A DNA stretch of 64,000 bases. Source: Sphingomonas aerophila. Lineage in GTDB: Bacteria > Pseudomonadota > Alphaproteobacteria > Sphingomonadales > Sphingomonadaceae. Under the pieces are notes generated by a model that saw only the letters and a program-made list of their open reading frames with translations, did not search any database and had not been told where the DNA came from. How positions within the stretch are numbered: position 1 is the stretch's first letter; each line of letters opens with the position of its first letter. Location of the stretch: positions 468,023 to 532,022 of the forward strand of contig NZ_JACIJK010000001.1 in NCBI RefSeq assembly GCF_014199305.1, written 5' to 3'. Both the position numbers and the translations under genes were made by a program. Below are positions 49,961-60,217 of the stretch, piece by piece.

Positions 49961-51111
49961 GCCACCGCGGGCCGGTCGAGCGCGCGTGCGGCGGAACGGC
50001 GGTTCATGCGCAATCCGATCAGCGGCCGCAGCCAGCCAACCTCACGCCCGCCGAGGTAGAACAGCCCACAACCCGCCACCGTCGCCGCGAGCAGGATGGC
50101 AAATTCCGCTACGCCCGACAGGCCGGCCGGGAGCAGCAGGGCCATGGCGACGACGATCACCGTCTGGTGGACGAGGTAAAAGGGGAAAACCGCTTCCGTC
50201 AGGGTCGAGCGCCATGGGTGGTCACGGCGGCCCCAGCGTTCCGCGACCCCGATCAACGCCACGATCGCGCCCCATTGCTCGCAAGCATGGGCGATCCCGT
50301 ACACGGGGTAGAGCGCGCGCGGGGCCGGGGTCGCGGCAAGCTCAATGGCGGCAATGGTCAGGTACCCGGCAACCGCCACGGCGGCACCCAGCGGCGCCCA
50401 GCGCGCGATCGCACGCATCGTTGCCGGTGAGCCTGCCAGGCCGAAGCCGAACAGGAAGGCCGGCAAAAAGGTCAGGTGCGCTATCGGGTCGGCAAGGAGG
50501 CGGTGCGTCTCCGCCGCCATGGTGAACCACCAGCCGTGAACGCACGCGGCCCAGCCAAGGGGAAGCAAAAGAACGGCCGGTCCCGAGAATGCGCGATCGA
50601 ACAGGTGCTGCACCCGCGGCTTTACCAGCAGGGCAACAAGCGCGAGGGCAACGGTATAGACCCACAGATAGCCAACGAACCACAGGTGGTTCCACGACGG
50701 CAGCGCCAAGCCAGCAATGTGGGAAAAGCGGAAATAATCCTGCAGCCAGAAGCTTGGCAGGCTGGCGGCATAGCCGTGCTTGGTGACCAGCTCCACCCAG
50801 GCCTGGGGCGGCACTATCACCGCAATACCGAAAGCGAGCGGAAGCAGCAGGCGCCAGCTGCGATCGGCCAGGAAATTGCCCACCCCCGGCGACCGCGCAA
50901 GCAGCGCGCGGCTGGCATAGCCAGACACGACGAACAGCAGGGTCAGGCGCCAGGCATTGGTCGCCAGCATCGGCAGCACCAGCCAGTTCGCGACGTGCAC
51001 GGACTTCACATGATAATCCCATGGCGCGAATACCATGGCGATATGGTACAGGATCAGAAGGGCAAAGGCGCCGATGCGGAGCCAGTCCATGCCGTGGTGC
51101 CGTGCAATCAT
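49957..51111 (-). CDS. Acyltransferase family 3 membrane protein
   Basis: The 384-residue protein has about ten membrane helices. The N-terminal motif GMDWLRIGAFALLILYHIAMVFAPW contains the conserved His of acyltransferase-3/OpgC-like proteins that acetylate or succinylate extracellular glycans and lipids. The motif NHLWFVGYLWVYTVAL and the C-terminal helical hairpin fit. Substrate unknown. An alternative start is the ATG seven codons later. The overlap with the isoaspartyl peptidase gene suggests co-expression without an obvious functional link. Confidence 0.87.
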   Translation of the reverse strand: MIARHHGMDWLRIGAFALLILYHIAMVFAPWDYHVKSVHVANWLVLPMLATNAWRLTLLFVVSGYASRALLARSPGVGNFLADRSWRLLLPLAFGIAVIVPPQAWVELVTKHGYAASLPSFWLQDYFRFSHIAGLALPSWNHLWFVGYLWVYTVALALVALLVKPRVQHLFDRAFSGPAVLLLPLGWAACVHGWWFTMAAETHRLLADPIAHLTFLPAFLFGFGLAGSPATMRAIARWAPLGAAVAVAGYLTIAAIELAATPAPRALYPVYGIAHACEQWGAIVALIGVAERWGRRDHPWRSTLTEAVFPFYLVHQTVIVVAMALLLPAGLSGVAEFAILLAATVAGCGLFYLGGREVGWLRPLIGLRMNRRSAARALDRPAVA

Positions 51112-51197
51112 CGCGGGCGCACTTAGGTAGGCCAGCGTTTCGGCGCTAGTCGCTTGCGCTCTTCCGGGGCAGGCGTGCGAGGAGTATAGGGCCCATC

Positions 51198-52316
51198 ATG
51201 TCCTCCGTGAGACCCTGGCGCGACATCGTCCGCCGTCCGAGCCGCCAGATCATGGTCGGCAATGTTCCCGTCGGCGGCGATGCCCCCGTCACCGTTCAGA
51301 CCATGACCAACACGCCGACCAGCGATGCCGGCGCGACCATCAGCCAGATCCGCCGCTGCGAAGAAGCGGGCGCGGACATCATCCGCGTATCCTGCCCCGA
51401 TGTTGAAAGCACCGCTGCCCTGGGCGGCATTGTTCGCGCGGCGCGGGTGCCGATCGTCGCGGACATCCACTTTCACTACAAGCGGGCGCTGGAAGCCGCC
51501 GATGCGGGCGCGGCTTGCCTGCGCATCAACCCCGGCAATATCGGCTCGTCCGAGCGGGTCGCGGAAGTGGTGCGGGCAGCCAAGGCGAATGGCTGCGCCA
51601 TCCGCATAGGCGTGAATGCCGGCAGCCTGGAGCGCGACCTGCTGGAGAAATACGGCGAGCCGTGCCCCGATGCGCTGGTCGAATCGGCGCTGGACCACAT
51701 CAAGCTTCTACAGGACCACGATTTCCACGAGTACAAGGTCGCGGTGAAGGCGTCCGACCTGTTCCTGGCCGTTGCCGCGTACCAGCAGCTTGCCGAGGCC
51801 GTGGACTGCCCGTTGCATTTGGGCATCACGGAGGCCGGCGGCTTTGTCGGGGGCACCGTCAAGAGCGCCATCGGCATCGGTTCGCTGTTGTGGTTCGGGA
51901 TCGGCGACACGATCCGGGTATCCTTGTCCGCAGAGCCGGAGGAGGAAGTCCGGGTCGGCTTCGAAATCCTGAAGAGCCTGGGCATCCGCAACCGCGGCGT
52001 GCGTGTCGTGTCCTGCCCCAGCTGCGCGCGCCAGGGCTTTGACGTGATCCGCACGGTGCAGGCGTTGGAGGAACGCCTTGTCCACATCCGCACACCCATG
52101 TCGCTGTCGGTGCTCGGCTGCGTCGTTAACGGGCCGGGCGAAGCACGGGAAACCGACATCGGCCTGACCGGCGGCGGCAATGGCAAGCACATGGTGTACC
52201 TGTCCGGGGTGACCGACCACCATGTTCAGGACGAGGGCATGATCGACCACATCGTCCGGCTGGTGGAGGCCAAGGCGGCGGAGATCGAGGCGGCGACCGA
52301 AGCCAAGGCGGCGTGA
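51198..52316 (+). CDS. ispG: (E)-4-hydroxy-3-methylbut-2-enyl-diphosphate synthase
   Basis: IspG (GcpE) makes HMBPP in the MEP isoprenoid pathway. The 372-residue product has the TIM barrel ([52 protein letters not shown]). Three cysteines for the [4Fe-4S] cluster are found in [12 protein letters not shown] (two) and [22 protein letters not shown] (one). It lacks the long insertion domain seen in plants and chlamydiae, and so is the compact form. It diverges from the acyltransferase gene. Isoprenoids also feed ubiquinone and carotenoids, which colour most sphingomonads. Confidence 0.97.
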   Translation: MSSVRPWRDIVRRPSRQIMVGNVPVGGDAPVTVQTMTNTPTSDAGATISQIRRCEEAGADIIRVSCPDVESTAALGGIVRAARVPIVADIHFHYKRALEAADAGAACLRINPGNIGSSERVAEVVRAAKANGCAIRIGVNAGSLERDLLEKYGEPCPDALVESALDHIKLLQDHDFHEYKVAVKASDLFLAVAAYQQLAEAVDCPLHLGITEAGGFVGGTVKSAIGIGSLLWFGIGDTIRVSLSAEPEEEVRVGFEILKSLGIRNRGVRVVSCPSCARQGFDVIRTVQALEERLVHIRTPMSLSVLGCVVNGPGEARETDIGLTGGGNGKHMVYLSGVTDHHVQDEGMIDHIVRLVEAKAAEIEAATEAKAA

Positions 52317-52802
52317 GCGCCGGCGGCGCCGGGCGTGGCCCGGACGGCGGCACGCGATCAGTATCGTTATGGACTCACGCTGCTCATCGTCGCACCGATC
52401 GCACTGGTGGTGCTGCCCGAGTTCGCCCAGCACGTCGCCGGGATGAAGCTTGGCTGCTTGAAAGCCGGACGATGACGTGCGCCCTGCCGCGCGACCCGAC
52501 ATGCTGAGCGTTCGACTAGGCCAGGTTCACGGACCTTTTCTCGCCTTTGCCTGTGCCCGCGCGGCTTGGTGGCCGGGCGCGCGATGGTATGATCTTCGCG
52601 AGCTCGCCGGGGTCGGCTGATCATCGGCCTGGTATCGTCCATGGTGATCGGCAGCGTGGCCGCCCTGCCCGTGGGACGTCGGCGCGGCATGGCGGCCGAC
52701 ACGGTGGCTTTCGATCCTGTCCCTCCCCGCGCTGCGGGTTCTAGTCACGGCCTGACGCGGATCGCGCTTCGTTCGGGCGTGCAGCATCGCTATGCGGGGT
52801 GG
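52317..52802. other. Gap between ispG and the DMT transporter gene
   Basis: Besides the possible 46-residue peptide, the region shows a further hydrophobic in-frame segment (LIIGLVSSMVIGSVAALPVG, near 52610-52670) that is joined to the transporter frame without a start. It looks like decayed membrane-protein sequence. No other signal was found. Confidence 0.4.
52335..52475 (+). CDS. Possible 46-residue single-pass membrane peptide
   Basis: A GTG-initiated frame encodes VARTAARDQYRYGLTLLIVA followed by PIALVVLPEFAQHVAG, one convincing membrane helix with a basic N terminus, and uses GC-rich third positions like real genes here. However, the GTG lies in the loop of a 6-bp hairpin (CCGGGC / GCCCGG, 52329-52343), no good ribosome site is visible, and no family is recognised. 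It may be a remnant of a larger gene or a genuine small protein. Confidence 0.3.
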   Translation: MARTAARDQYRYGLTLLIVAPIALVVLPEFAQHVAGMKLGCLKAGR

Positions 52803-53696
52803 ATGCGCGCCGCGGTTCCCGTCCTGCCCCTACTCGTAGCGGCGCTTGGAATTGCTTCCTATGGCGTAATGGACGCGCTGATGAAGGGGCTGGCACTCGG
52901 CATCGGCGCCTATTCCGCATTGGTGTGGCGGGTCGGGGCGGGCACTGCGATCACGGCGGTCCTGTACCTTGGCAGTCGGCCGCGGCGACCACAGCGTCAT
53001 GTGCTGTTGGTGCACGCGGGACGAAGCGTGCTGGTGGCGGCCATGGCGCTCGCCTTTTTTTGGGGGATCGCCCGCGTGCCGCTGGCCGAGGCGGTGGCGC
53101 TGTCCTTCATTGCGCCGCTGATCGCGCTGGGACTGGCAGCGCTGTTCCTGCGAGAGGCGGTGGGCTGGCAGTCGGTTGCAGCGTCGGTGCTTGGGCTGGT
53201 CGGTGTCGCGATCGTAATGGCGGGACGGCTGGGCGTCACCCATGGGCCCGATACGGCGCGCGGCATGGCGGCGGTGCTGGTGTCGGCGATACTTTATGCG
53301 GCCAACCTTGTCGTCGCGCGCCATCAGGCGCAGCAGGCGGGGCCGGTCGAGATCGCGTTCTGGCAGAATCTGTTCGTGCTCACGCTGTTGTTGGTGGGCG
53401 CAGCGTGGCTGGTGCGGCCCATTCCCGGTCAGGGTGCCGCGATCGGTGCAGCAGCGGTGCTGGCGGTGGTATCGCTGCTGCTCCTGTCCTGGGCCTATGC
53501 GCGGGCAGAGGCGCGCGTGCTGGTGAGCGTCGAGTACACCGCCTTTATCTGGGCGGCGCTGATGGGCTGGTGGTGGTTTGGCGAGGAACTGACCCCGGTG
53601 ACGCTGGCGGGCACCGCGCTGATCATCGCGGGGTGCGCATGGGCGGCAAGAACGGGCGGCGCGCCGGCGCTGCCGCAAGCGGAGGCGAGTGCATGA
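52803..53696 (+). CDS. DMT-superfamily (EamA) transporter
   Basis: The 297-residue inner-membrane protein has ten predicted helices in two EamA halves. Examples are VLPLLVAALGIASYGVMDALMKGLALG with the early conserved Gly/Tyr pattern, and ARVPLAEAVALSFIAPLIALGLAALFLREAVGWQSVAASVLGLVGVAIVM, which holds the signature Glu after the proline-rich PLI. The second half repeats this (YTAFIWAALMGWWWFGEELTPVTLAGTALIIAGC). Typical cargo is a metabolite exported with protons; the substrate is unknown. ATG 52803 is preferred although the frame is open upstream. Overlaps the GNAT gene by 4 nt. Confidence 0.88.
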   Translation: MRAAVPVLPLLVAALGIASYGVMDALMKGLALGIGAYSALVWRVGAGTAITAVLYLGSRPRRPQRHVLLVHAGRSVLVAAMALAFFWGIARVPLAEAVALSFIAPLIALGLAALFLREAVGWQSVAASVLGLVGVAIVMAGRLGVTHGPDTARGMAAVLVSAILYAANLVVARHQAQQAGPVEIAFWQNLFVLTLLLVGAAWLVRPIPGQGAAIGAAAVLAVVSLLLLSWAYARAEARVLVSVEYTAFIWAALMGWWWFGEELTPVTLAGTALIIAGCAWAARTGGAPALPQAEASA

Positions 53697-54172
53697 TCCT
53701 GATCCGTCCGGCGTTGGCTGGCGATGTCCCGACCATCCTGCATTTCGTGCGCGAACTGGCCGCGTTTGAGCGAGAACCGGACGCGGTAAAGGCGACGGAG
53801 GCCATGTTGAGCGGCGCGCTGTTCGGGCCGGCGCCTGCCGCCGAAGCGGTGGTCGCCGGGCGGGACGGCGATCTGGTCGGCTTTGCGTTGTTCTTTCACA
53901 ACTTTTCGACCTGGACCGGGCGACGCGGGCTGTACCTGGAGGACCTGTACGTGACCCCGGCAGCGCGAGGCGAGGGGGTGGGCACGGCGCTGTTGCGGCA
54001 TCTGGCCCGGGTCGCGGTGGAGCGCGATTGCGCGCGGTTCGAATGGTCGGTACTCGATTGGAATGCCGACGCGATCGCCTTTTATCGGGCGATGGGCGCC
54101 GAGGGACTGGACGAGTGGACCGTGCAGCGCGTCGCCGGGCCGGCGCTGGCGCGGCTGGCGGGGCAGGAGTGA
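53693..54172 (+). CDS. GNAT-family N-acetyltransferase
   Basis: The 159-residue protein has the GNAT fold of the spermidine/spermine acetyltransferase-like group: IRPALAGDVPTILHFVRELAAFEREPDAV, then GFALFFHNFSTWTGRRGLYLEDLYV, the acetyl-CoA loop ARGEGVGTALLRHLARVAVERDCARFEWSVLDWNADAIAFYRAMGAE, and a final beta strand. It probably acetylates an amine. It overlaps the DMT gene upstream, and the ATG of the TfoX-N gene overlaps its stop codon. Confidence 0.9.
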   Translation: MILIRPALAGDVPTILHFVRELAAFEREPDAVKATEAMLSGALFGPAPAAEAVVAGRDGDLVGFALFFHNFSTWTGRRGLYLEDLYVTPAARGEGVGTALLRHLARVAVERDCARFEWSVLDWNADAIAFYRAMGAEGLDEWTVQRVAGPALARLAGQE

Positions 54173-54516
54173 TGGATACCGGCCTGCTTGACTGGGTGGG
54201 CGAGGCGATGGCGCCGGTCGGCAATGTCAGCTATCGCGCGATGATGGGCGGAGCGATGGTGTATTGCGATGGCACCGTGTTCGCGATCGTCGCCGCGGAC
54301 GAGCTTTGGTTCAAGCTGGACGATCAGGGCGCGGCGGCGTTCGACGCGGCGGGCTGTGAGCGGTTCAGCTATACCGACAAGAACGGGCGTGTCGCGACCA
54401 TGCGCTATGCCCGCGCACCCGACGAATGTCTGGATGATGCCGACGCGCTGCGCCATTGGGGCATTCTGGCGTTGGAGGCAGGCCGCCGAGCCCCGGTCAG
54501 GGCCCGGCGACGGTAA
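54172..54516 (+). CDS. TfoX/Sxy N-terminal domain protein
   Basis: The 114-residue protein consists only of the TfoX-N domain: LLDWVGEAMAPVGNVSYRAMMGGAMVYCDGTVFAIVAADELWFKLDD and YARAPDECLDDADALRHWGILALEAGRR. Full TfoX activates competence genes; stand-alone N-domain proteins like this one are common and of unknown function. No DNA-binding motif is visible. It shares an ATG/TGA overlap with the GNAT gene and converges on ppa. Confidence 0.85.
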   Translation: MDTGLLDWVGEAMAPVGNVSYRAMMGGAMVYCDGTVFAIVAADELWFKLDDQGAAAFDAAGCERFSYTDKNGRVATMRYARAPDECLDDADALRHWGILALEAGRRAPVRARRR

Positions 54517-54519
54517 CGA

Positions 54520-55113
54520 TCAGGCAGCCGCGTCGCGGTCGCCTTCGGCCTTGTCCATGCCGGGTGCGGGCTCACCCTGATCCTTGGCAGCCTCATAGCG
54601 CTCGATCGCTTCCAGGGTGATCCGGCGCGCTTCGTCGCGGCCGCCCCAGGTGCCGATCCGCACCCACTTCTTCTTTTCCAGATCCTTGTAGTGGGTGAAG
54701 AAGTGCTCGATCTGTTCAAAGACGATCTCGGGCAGATCATCCTTCTCGCCTACGTTGGAATAGTAGGGGAAGGTCGAATCGACCGGCACGCAGACCAGCT
54801 TTTCATCGCCACCCGCTTCGTCTTCCAGGTTCAGCACCGCGATGGGGCGGGCACGTACCACGCAACCCGGGATAAAGGGCGAGCGGGCCACGACCAGTGC
54901 ATCGAGCGGATCGCCATCGGGCGACAAAGTATGCGGAACGAACCCGTAATTAGCCGGGTAGCGCATGGGCGTATGAAGAATACGGTCAACAAAGAGAGCG
55001 CCGCTCGCCTTGTCGAACTCGTACTTCACTGGCTCGCCGCCGACCGGCACTTCGATGATGACGTTAAGATCGTCAGGTGGGTTCTTGCCCACCGGGATAA
55101 GGTCAATGCGCAT
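54520..55113 (-). CDS. ppa: Inorganic pyrophosphatase
   Basis: PPase hydrolyses pyrophosphate, driving biosynthesis. The 197-residue family-I enzyme shows NVIIEVPVGGEPVKYEFDKASGALFVDRIL, the metal-binding signature DGDPLDALVV (Asp triad), and the second acidic stretch EDEAGGDEKLVCVPVDS. Residues after ~170 form an extra Asp/Glu/Ala-rich tail. It is in the cytoplasm. The 3' end stops 3 nt short of the convergent TfoX-N gene. Confidence 0.96.
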   Translation of the reverse strand: MRIDLIPVGKNPPDDLNVIIEVPVGGEPVKYEFDKASGALFVDRILHTPMRYPANYGFVPHTLSPDGDPLDALVVARSPFIPGCVVRARPIAVLNLEDEAGGDEKLVCVPVDSTFPYYSNVGEKDDLPEIVFEQIEHFFTHYKDLEKKKWVRIGTWGGRDEARRITLEAIERYEAAKDQGEPAPGMDKAEGDRDAAA

Positions 55114-55161
55114 GAAGAACCCTGTTTGTTGAGCGAAATGAGCCGTGATCGGCCCTATTCC

Positions 55162-55189
55162 GGCGGCGCGCCTAGCTGAGCGCGCCGCC
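55162..55189 (-). terminator. Stem-loop between ppa and the M61 peptidase gene
   Basis: A 10-bp stem (55162-55171 with 55180-55189) with an 8-nt loop lies 46 nt after the M61 peptidase stop on the minus strand and upstream of ppa. It is GC-rich and lacks a T run. It may terminate the peptidase transcript before the ppa promoter. Confidence 0.6.
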
Positions 55190-55234
55190 CGAGTCGATGT
55201 TGTTTACTTCCAACGTCCGGTGAGCGGTGCCTGA

Positions 55235-57163
55235 TCAGGGACGTGGTGCGAGCAGGCGGTCGAGCCCGGTGTCGCCGGTGCCGGTCTTTTCCAGGCGCGG
55301 GTAACGCGGGCCGCCATGATAGTCGATCAGCGCCTCGCGAACCTGGTCCTGGCTTTTCACGAGCAGGCGGATCGGATCGCGGCTGGTTTTCGCCGCGACG
55401 ACCGCCTCCTTCAGGCGGTCGCCAGTAAAGGCGACGCCGTTAACCGACAGGATGGTGGTACCGACGTCCACACCCGCCTTGAACGCGGGCGAGTCCCAGA
55501 TGGTGGAGGAAACCTCACCTTCCTTGTTCACCGTCAGGCCGATCGAATAGCTTAGGTCGGTGCCGCTGCGCAGCTTCTCCAGCCCCTTGAAGTAGCTGGT
55601 CGGCTCCGGCCCGTAGACGAGCTTGTAGCCGTTCATGGCAAAGCCCTGGATCGGCGCGGGCTTGCCCGTTTCGGTCAGCCGCTGGTTGAGGAAGCCCGCC
55701 CAGTCATAGGGCTGGATGCCGTTCAGAGTCTTGGCAACATCGTCGATGGTGTAGGTCAGCTCACCATAGTCGCCGTCCCGGACACCAAAAAAGGCGCGGG
55801 CGAAGTCGTCGATCGACTTGGTGCCGCCGGATTTCTGGCGGAGCATCGCGTCGACCTCCATCCAGACCATCAGGCCCTCATTGTAGTAATCTTCCGACCG
55901 CTGATAATTGCTCCAGCCCTTGGGCCGGCGGGCCGAGATGACGGGATCGTTGGTGGTGTCCACAAGGTTTCGCCATTGGCGCCCGGGTGCCGTGTCATAG
56001 TTGCCGAGGATCGCGGCATAGGCATCGAGCGTGTCCTGCTTGGACACAAGGCCAGAGCGCGCCTGGAGCACATAGCCCCAGAACTGGGTCTGCCCTTCGT
56101 ACACCCAGAGAAGCGAGTTGCGCATCGGGGTGCGGAAGTCGGGGGTCCACAGGTCCGCGCCGCGGCGGAACTTGCCGTCCCAGCTGTGGGTGTACTCGTG
56201 CGGCAGGAGGTTTCGGGCGGCAGCGCCCGTTTCCCACTCGGTAAAATAGCCCGGCTTTACGCCGTTCTCGGACGAGCGGTGATGTTCAAGGCCGATGCCG
56301 CCCAGCTGGTCGGTGATCGAGAGCAGGAAGTGGTAATTGTCGTAATGCTGGGCGCCGAAGGTCTTTACCGCCTGCGTCACCAACTGCTGGTGTGCGGTGA
56401 TCTGTTCTGGCTTGGCCTCCAGCTCCTTGGGCGTGTCGGCGAACACGTCCAGGAACACGCGCTGGCTTAGCGGGATGCTGCGGCCGTAGCGGCCGGCGAG
56501 GATCGGGGAGTCGACCAGCACTTCATAATTGGTCTGGTCATAGGTGTAGGTCGAAGCGTTGGCGCCCGTGCCCTTGCGCGAGGGAAGGCCACTCGCGGCG
56601 GTCCAGCCGTCTGGATATTTGACCGTCATCTTCACCGGGATCTGACGGGTGAAGTAGCCGGCCGGATACAGGCTGACCGAGTTTGGCTGGAGCGAGATCA
56701 TCGACGGGGTTGCGACGATGCGGCCCTGATCGGCCTTGGTCGCGGAGATGAACTGGAATTCGACGTCGAGGCGCTTGGCGCCCTGCGGCACGTCGATGTG
56801 GAAGGCGTAGACGTCGACCGGATCGCGGGTCCAGGGCAGGATGCGGCCGTTGGCGCGGATCACCAGGCCGGCGACCTTTTCGATTTCCCCGCGCGGGGCG
56901 TGGTTGCCGGGCAGCCACTTTGGATAAAGCAGGACGGTGTGGCCGCCCTGCGCGACCGGGATGGTTTCCTTGATCCGGAAGATACCGCGCAGATTGTCCG
57001 TCGCATCCACGTCCAGCGCGATCACACCGGGATAGGCCGCGTCGCGCGCTTCAGGCACCGTGTCGACGAACGGAACAGGCTGGGGCGCCGAGTTCCCTGC
57101 GGGGACTTGAGCCAGAGCGGGGGCGGCAACGGTGGCAAGAAGAAGTGCGAGGCTACGGATCAT
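55235..57163 (-). CDS. M61-family metallopeptidase with PDZ domain
   Basis: The 642-residue product has a signal peptide (LALLLATVAAPALAQ), a beta-sandwich N-terminal domain, a gluzincin-type catalytic domain with HEYTH at 322-326 and a downstream VYEGQTQFWG Glu ligand, then a C-terminal PDZ domain (about 550-630, GLTVNKEGEVSSTIWDSPAFKAGVDVGTTILSVNGVAFT). M61 glycyl aminopeptidases were first described in Sphingomonas capsulata. It is exported to the periplasm or outside. The ATG at 57163 gives a proper signal peptide. Confidence 0.93.
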   Translation of the reverse strand: MIRSLALLLATVAAPALAQVPAGNSAPQPVPFVDTVPEARDAAYPGVIALDVDATDNLRGIFRIKETIPVAQGGHTVLLYPKWLPGNHAPRGEIEKVAGLVIRANGRILPWTRDPVDVYAFHIDVPQGAKRLDVEFQFISATKADQGRIVATPSMISLQPNSVSLYPAGYFTRQIPVKMTVKYPDGWTAASGLPSRKGTGANASTYTYDQTNYEVLVDSPILAGRYGRSIPLSQRVFLDVFADTPKELEAKPEQITAHQQLVTQAVKTFGAQHYDNYHFLLSITDQLGGIGLEHHRSSENGVKPGYFTEWETGAAARNLLPHEYTHSWDGKFRRGADLWTPDFRTPMRNSLLWVYEGQTQFWGYVLQARSGLVSKQDTLDAYAAILGNYDTAPGRQWRNLVDTTNDPVISARRPKGWSNYQRSEDYYNEGLMVWMEVDAMLRQKSGGTKSIDDFARAFFGVRDGDYGELTYTIDDVAKTLNGIQPYDWAGFLNQRLTETGKPAPIQGFAMNGYKLVYGPEPTSYFKGLEKLRSGTDLSYSIGLTVNKEGEVSSTIWDSPAFKAGVDVGTTILSVNGVAFTGDRLKEAVVAAKTSRDPIRLLVKSQDQVREALIDYHGGPRYPRLEKTGTGDTGLDRLLAPRP

Positions 57164-57222
57164 GGAGGGTCCTCTGGTGGAAGCCAAAGGTCTAAGCGCC
57201 CGAAAGGTCAGCCGTCCAGCCC

Positions 57223-57861
57223 TTAGCCGCCGCCCAGCACGTTGATCGTAAAGGCGACCACGCCAAGGTTGAACACGAACGCTGCCAGGCAGTGGCCGAC
57301 AACCACACGCCGCAGCCGACGCGACGTGACCGACACGTCCGACGTCTGGAAGGTCATGCCGAGCGTGTAGCTGAAATACAGGAAGTCCCAGTAATCGGGC
57401 TGGTCGCATTTCGGGAAATTGAGTCCGCCCTGATCGCCCTTGTCGCCCCGCAGATAGAACAGGTGCGCATAGTGGAGGGCGTAGACCATGTTCGAGAACA
57501 GCCAGGCAAGCGCCAGGGTAGCTACGACGATGACGACGGCCTGCGTGTTGTTCTTGCCCTTCAGTTCGCCAGCCACTGCGACCAAGATGACCAGCATGGT
57601 GACCGCGGTGATGCCGAGCAGGCCCGCGCGGTTGGCATCATTCGCGGCGGAGCGTTCGCGCATCTGGCGCGCTTCACCCGCGCGAAACACAGGGGTGAGG
57701 GAAACAAGGAAGATGACCGCGGCAAGGTCAAAGCCGAGCATGGTTGCGCGGCCCAGCCCGACATGGGGCGAAAGAACCGCTGCCCCGATTCCGAAGAGCA
57801 GCGCAAAGGCGATGAAGCGGGGCGGGGCGACGTGCCTGCCCAGCTGGGCGGAAAGAGCCAT
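57223..57861 (-). CDS. DUF1345 membrane protein
   Basis: The 212-residue protein has about five membrane helices and belongs to the DUF1345 group by its loop [61 protein letters not shown]. The [15 protein letters not shown] stretch resembles a potassium-channel pore/selectivity region, as noted for the family. Function is unproven. A basic N terminus precedes helix 1. It diverges from hisS across 50 nt. Confidence 0.83.
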   Translation of the reverse strand: MALSAQLGRHVAPPRFIAFALLFGIGAAVLSPHVGLGRATMLGFDLAAVIFLVSLTPVFRAGEARQMRERSAANDANRAGLLGITAVTMLVILVAVAGELKGKNNTQAVVIVVATLALAWLFSNMVYALHYAHLFYLRGDKGDQGGLNFPKCDQPDYWDFLYFSYTLGMTFQTSDVSVTSRRLRRVVVGHCLAAFVFNLGVVAFTINVLGGG

Positions 57862-57911
57862 GGGCGGGTGCTAGCGCTTCACGCTCGTCTCGCCTAGAGA
57901 CGCGCGCCAAT

Positions 57912-59147
57912 ATGGCGCGTATCGAAACACCGCGGCGGGTCCGCGGAACCCAGGATATCATTGGCGACGAGCAGCGGCGGTTCGCCCACGTGCTTGGCAC
58001 GTTCGAACGGGTGCGGGCGCTGTACTGTTTCGGGCGGGTCGACATTCCCGTGTTCGAGGCGACGGAGGTGTTCGCGCGCTCGATCGGCGAAACCACGGAT
58101 GTCGTTTCCAAGGAGATGTACACCTTTCAGGACCGTGGCGGCGATTCGGTCACGCTTCGCCCTGAGTTCACCGCGGGCATCGCGCGGGCGTTCCTGACCG
58201 AGGGATGGAAGCAGTTCGTGCCGATGAAGGTCGCGACCAGCGGCCCGGTCTTTCGGTATGAGCGACCGCAAAAGGGGCGCTTTCGCCAGTTTCATCAGAT
58301 CGACGCCGAAGTGATTGGCGCGGCCGAGCCGTCGGCTGATGTCGAACTGCTGGTGATGGCGGACCAGCTGCTGCACGAACTCGGCATCGCGGACGGGGTG
58401 ACGCTGCAGCTCAACACGCTGGGCGATGCGGAAACGCGCGACGCCTGGCGCGAGGCGCTGGTTGCGCATTTCGAGGCGCATCGTGACGTGCTGTCGGAGG
58501 AAAGCCTGGTTCGGCTGGAAAAGAACCCGATGCGGATTCTCGACAGCAAGGATCCGCGCGACCGGCCGGTGGCGGATTCGGCGCCGGACATCGACGGGTA
58601 CTTGACCAACGAGGCTCGCGCCTTTTTCGAAGCGGTGACGGCGGGGCTGGACGCGGCGGGCGTGCGGTGGACCCGCAACGCGCGGCTGGTGCGAGGGCTC
58701 GATTACTATCGGCATACCGCGTTCGAGTTCGTGACCGATCGGTTGGGGGCGCAGGGCACGGTGCTGGCCGGTGGGCGCTATGACGGGCTGATCGGGTCGC
58801 TCGGCGGGCCGGAGACGCCGGGCGTCGGCTGGGCGGCCGGGGTCGAGCGGCTGGCGATGTTGATCGAGGAGCCGGCGGCTGAGACGGCGCCTGTCGCGGT
58901 CGTGGTTGAGGATGATGCCGCCATGCGCGGCGCGTTTGCCGCCCTGTCGGCATTGCGTCGGGCGGGGATCGCGACCGAGCTGTATGCCAGCGGGTCGCCC
59001 CGAAAGCGCTATGACAAGGCGGTCAAGGCGCAGGCGTCCGAAATCGTGGTCGTGACAATGCGCGACGGCGCCTTGTCGGTCGTACCGCGGGGAGAGGCTC
59101 CGCGCAGTTCCGCGATCCTGAACGCGATCAACTGGGCCGGGCGATGA
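57912..59147 (+). CDS. hisS: Histidine-tRNA ligase
   Basis: HisRS charges tRNA-His in the cytoplasm. The 411-residue class-II synthetase has motif 2 [23 protein letters not shown], the histidine-binding [15 protein letters not shown] segment and motif 3 [17 protein letters not shown]. The C-terminal anticodon-binding domain ([32 protein letters not shown]) is present. Its stop overlaps prfA by 4 nt; hisS-prfA-prmC form a translation-linked operon typical of sphingomonads. Confidence 0.97.
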   Translation: MARIETPRRVRGTQDIIGDEQRRFAHVLGTFERVRALYCFGRVDIPVFEATEVFARSIGETTDVVSKEMYTFQDRGGDSVTLRPEFTAGIARAFLTEGWKQFVPMKVATSGPVFRYERPQKGRFRQFHQIDAEVIGAAEPSADVELLVMADQLLHELGIADGVTLQLNTLGDAETRDAWREALVAHFEAHRDVLSEESLVRLEKNPMRILDSKDPRDRPVADSAPDIDGYLTNEARAFFEAVTAGLDAAGVRWTRNARLVRGLDYYRHTAFEFVTDRLGAQGTVLAGGRYDGLIGSLGGPETPGVGWAAGVERLAMLIEEPAAETAPVAVVVEDDAAMRGAFAALSALRRAGIATELYASGSPRKRYDKAVKAQASEIVVVTMRDGALSVVPRGEAPRSSAILNAINWAGR

Positions 59148-60217
59148 CCCGGATCTCGCTTGAACGCATCCGGCAGATCGAGGCGCGGCGCGACGAACTG
59201 CAGGCGATGATGGCGAGCGGGGAGTTGCCGTCCGATCGCTTCGTGCAGGTTTCCAAGGAGTATGCCGAGCTGGAGCCGGTCGCGAATGCCGCGTCCGAGG
59301 TGCGGCGGCTGCGCCAGGAAGCCGAGTCACTGCGCTTCATGACGCAGGAAAGCGATGCCGAGCTGCGCGCCATGGCGGCGGACGAGCTGATCGCGAACGA
59401 CACGGCGCTGGTGGAAGCTGACCGGCGGCTGGCGCTGGCGCTGTTGCCGCGCGATGCGGCGGACGAGCGCGCGGCGATGCTGGAAGTTCGCGCGGGCACC
59501 GGCGGGGACGAAGCTGCGCTGTTCGCGGGCGATCTGCTACGCATGTACCAGCGCTATGCCGAGCGGCAGGGCTGGCGGGTCGAGCTGATCAGCGCGAGCG
59601 CTTCGGAGGTCGGCGGGTACAAGGAAGTCGTCGCCTCCATCGCGGGGGCTGGCGTATTCGCGAAGCTGAAGTTCGAAAGCGGCGTCCACCGGGTACAGCG
59701 CGTGCCGGTGACGGAAGCTGGCGGGCGCATCCACACCTCTGCCGCAACGGTGGCGGTGCTGCCGGAAGCGGAGGAGGTCGATGTCCAGATCGAGGACAAG
59801 GACCTGCGCGTCGACATATATCGGTCGAGCGGGGCGGGCGGTCAGCATGTGAACACGACCGATTCAGCGGTACGGATCACTCACATTCCGACGGGCATCG
59901 TCGTGATCCAGCAGGATGAGCGATCGCAGCACAAGAACCGCGCCAAGGCGATGAAGGTGCTGCGGACGCGGCTCTACGAGGCCGAACGCGAGCGGCTTGC
60001 CAATGAGCGATCGGGCGCGCGCAAGTCGATGGTCGGATCTGGCGACCGGTCCGAGCGCATTCGGACTTATAATTTTCCGCAAGGCCGGGTCACCGACCAC
60101 CGCATCAACCTGACCCTGCACCGTCTGCCGGAGATCCTGGAAGGCGAGCTCGACGAACTGGTCGGGGCGTTGATCGCGGAGGATGAGGCGGAGCGGCTGG
60201 CGCAGCTGAGTGACTGA
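59144..60217 (+). CDS. prfA: Peptide chain release factor 1
   Basis: RF1 terminates translation at UAA and UAG. The 357-residue protein has the codon-recognition domain with the PAT/PVT tripeptide region ([23 protein letters not shown]) and the catalytic GGQ loop [17 protein letters not shown] (Gly-Gly-Gln about residue 233). It also has a helical N-terminal domain and the C-terminal segment [17 protein letters not shown]. PrmC, encoded next with an 8-nt overlap, methylates this Gln, so enzyme and substrate are co-produced. Confidence 0.98.
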   Translation: MTRISLERIRQIEARRDELQAMMASGELPSDRFVQVSKEYAELEPVANAASEVRRLRQEAESLRFMTQESDAELRAMAADELIANDTALVEADRRLALALLPRDAADERAAMLEVRAGTGGDEAALFAGDLLRMYQRYAERQGWRVELISASASEVGGYKEVVASIAGAGVFAKLKFESGVHRVQRVPVTEAGGRIHTSAATVAVLPEAEEVDVQIEDKDLRVDIYRSSGAGGQHVNTTDSAVRITHIPTGIVVIQQDERSQHKNRAKAMKVLRTRLYEAERERLANERSGARKSMVGSGDRSERIRTYNFPQGRVTDHRINLTLHRLPEILEGELDELVGALIAEDEAERLAQLSD

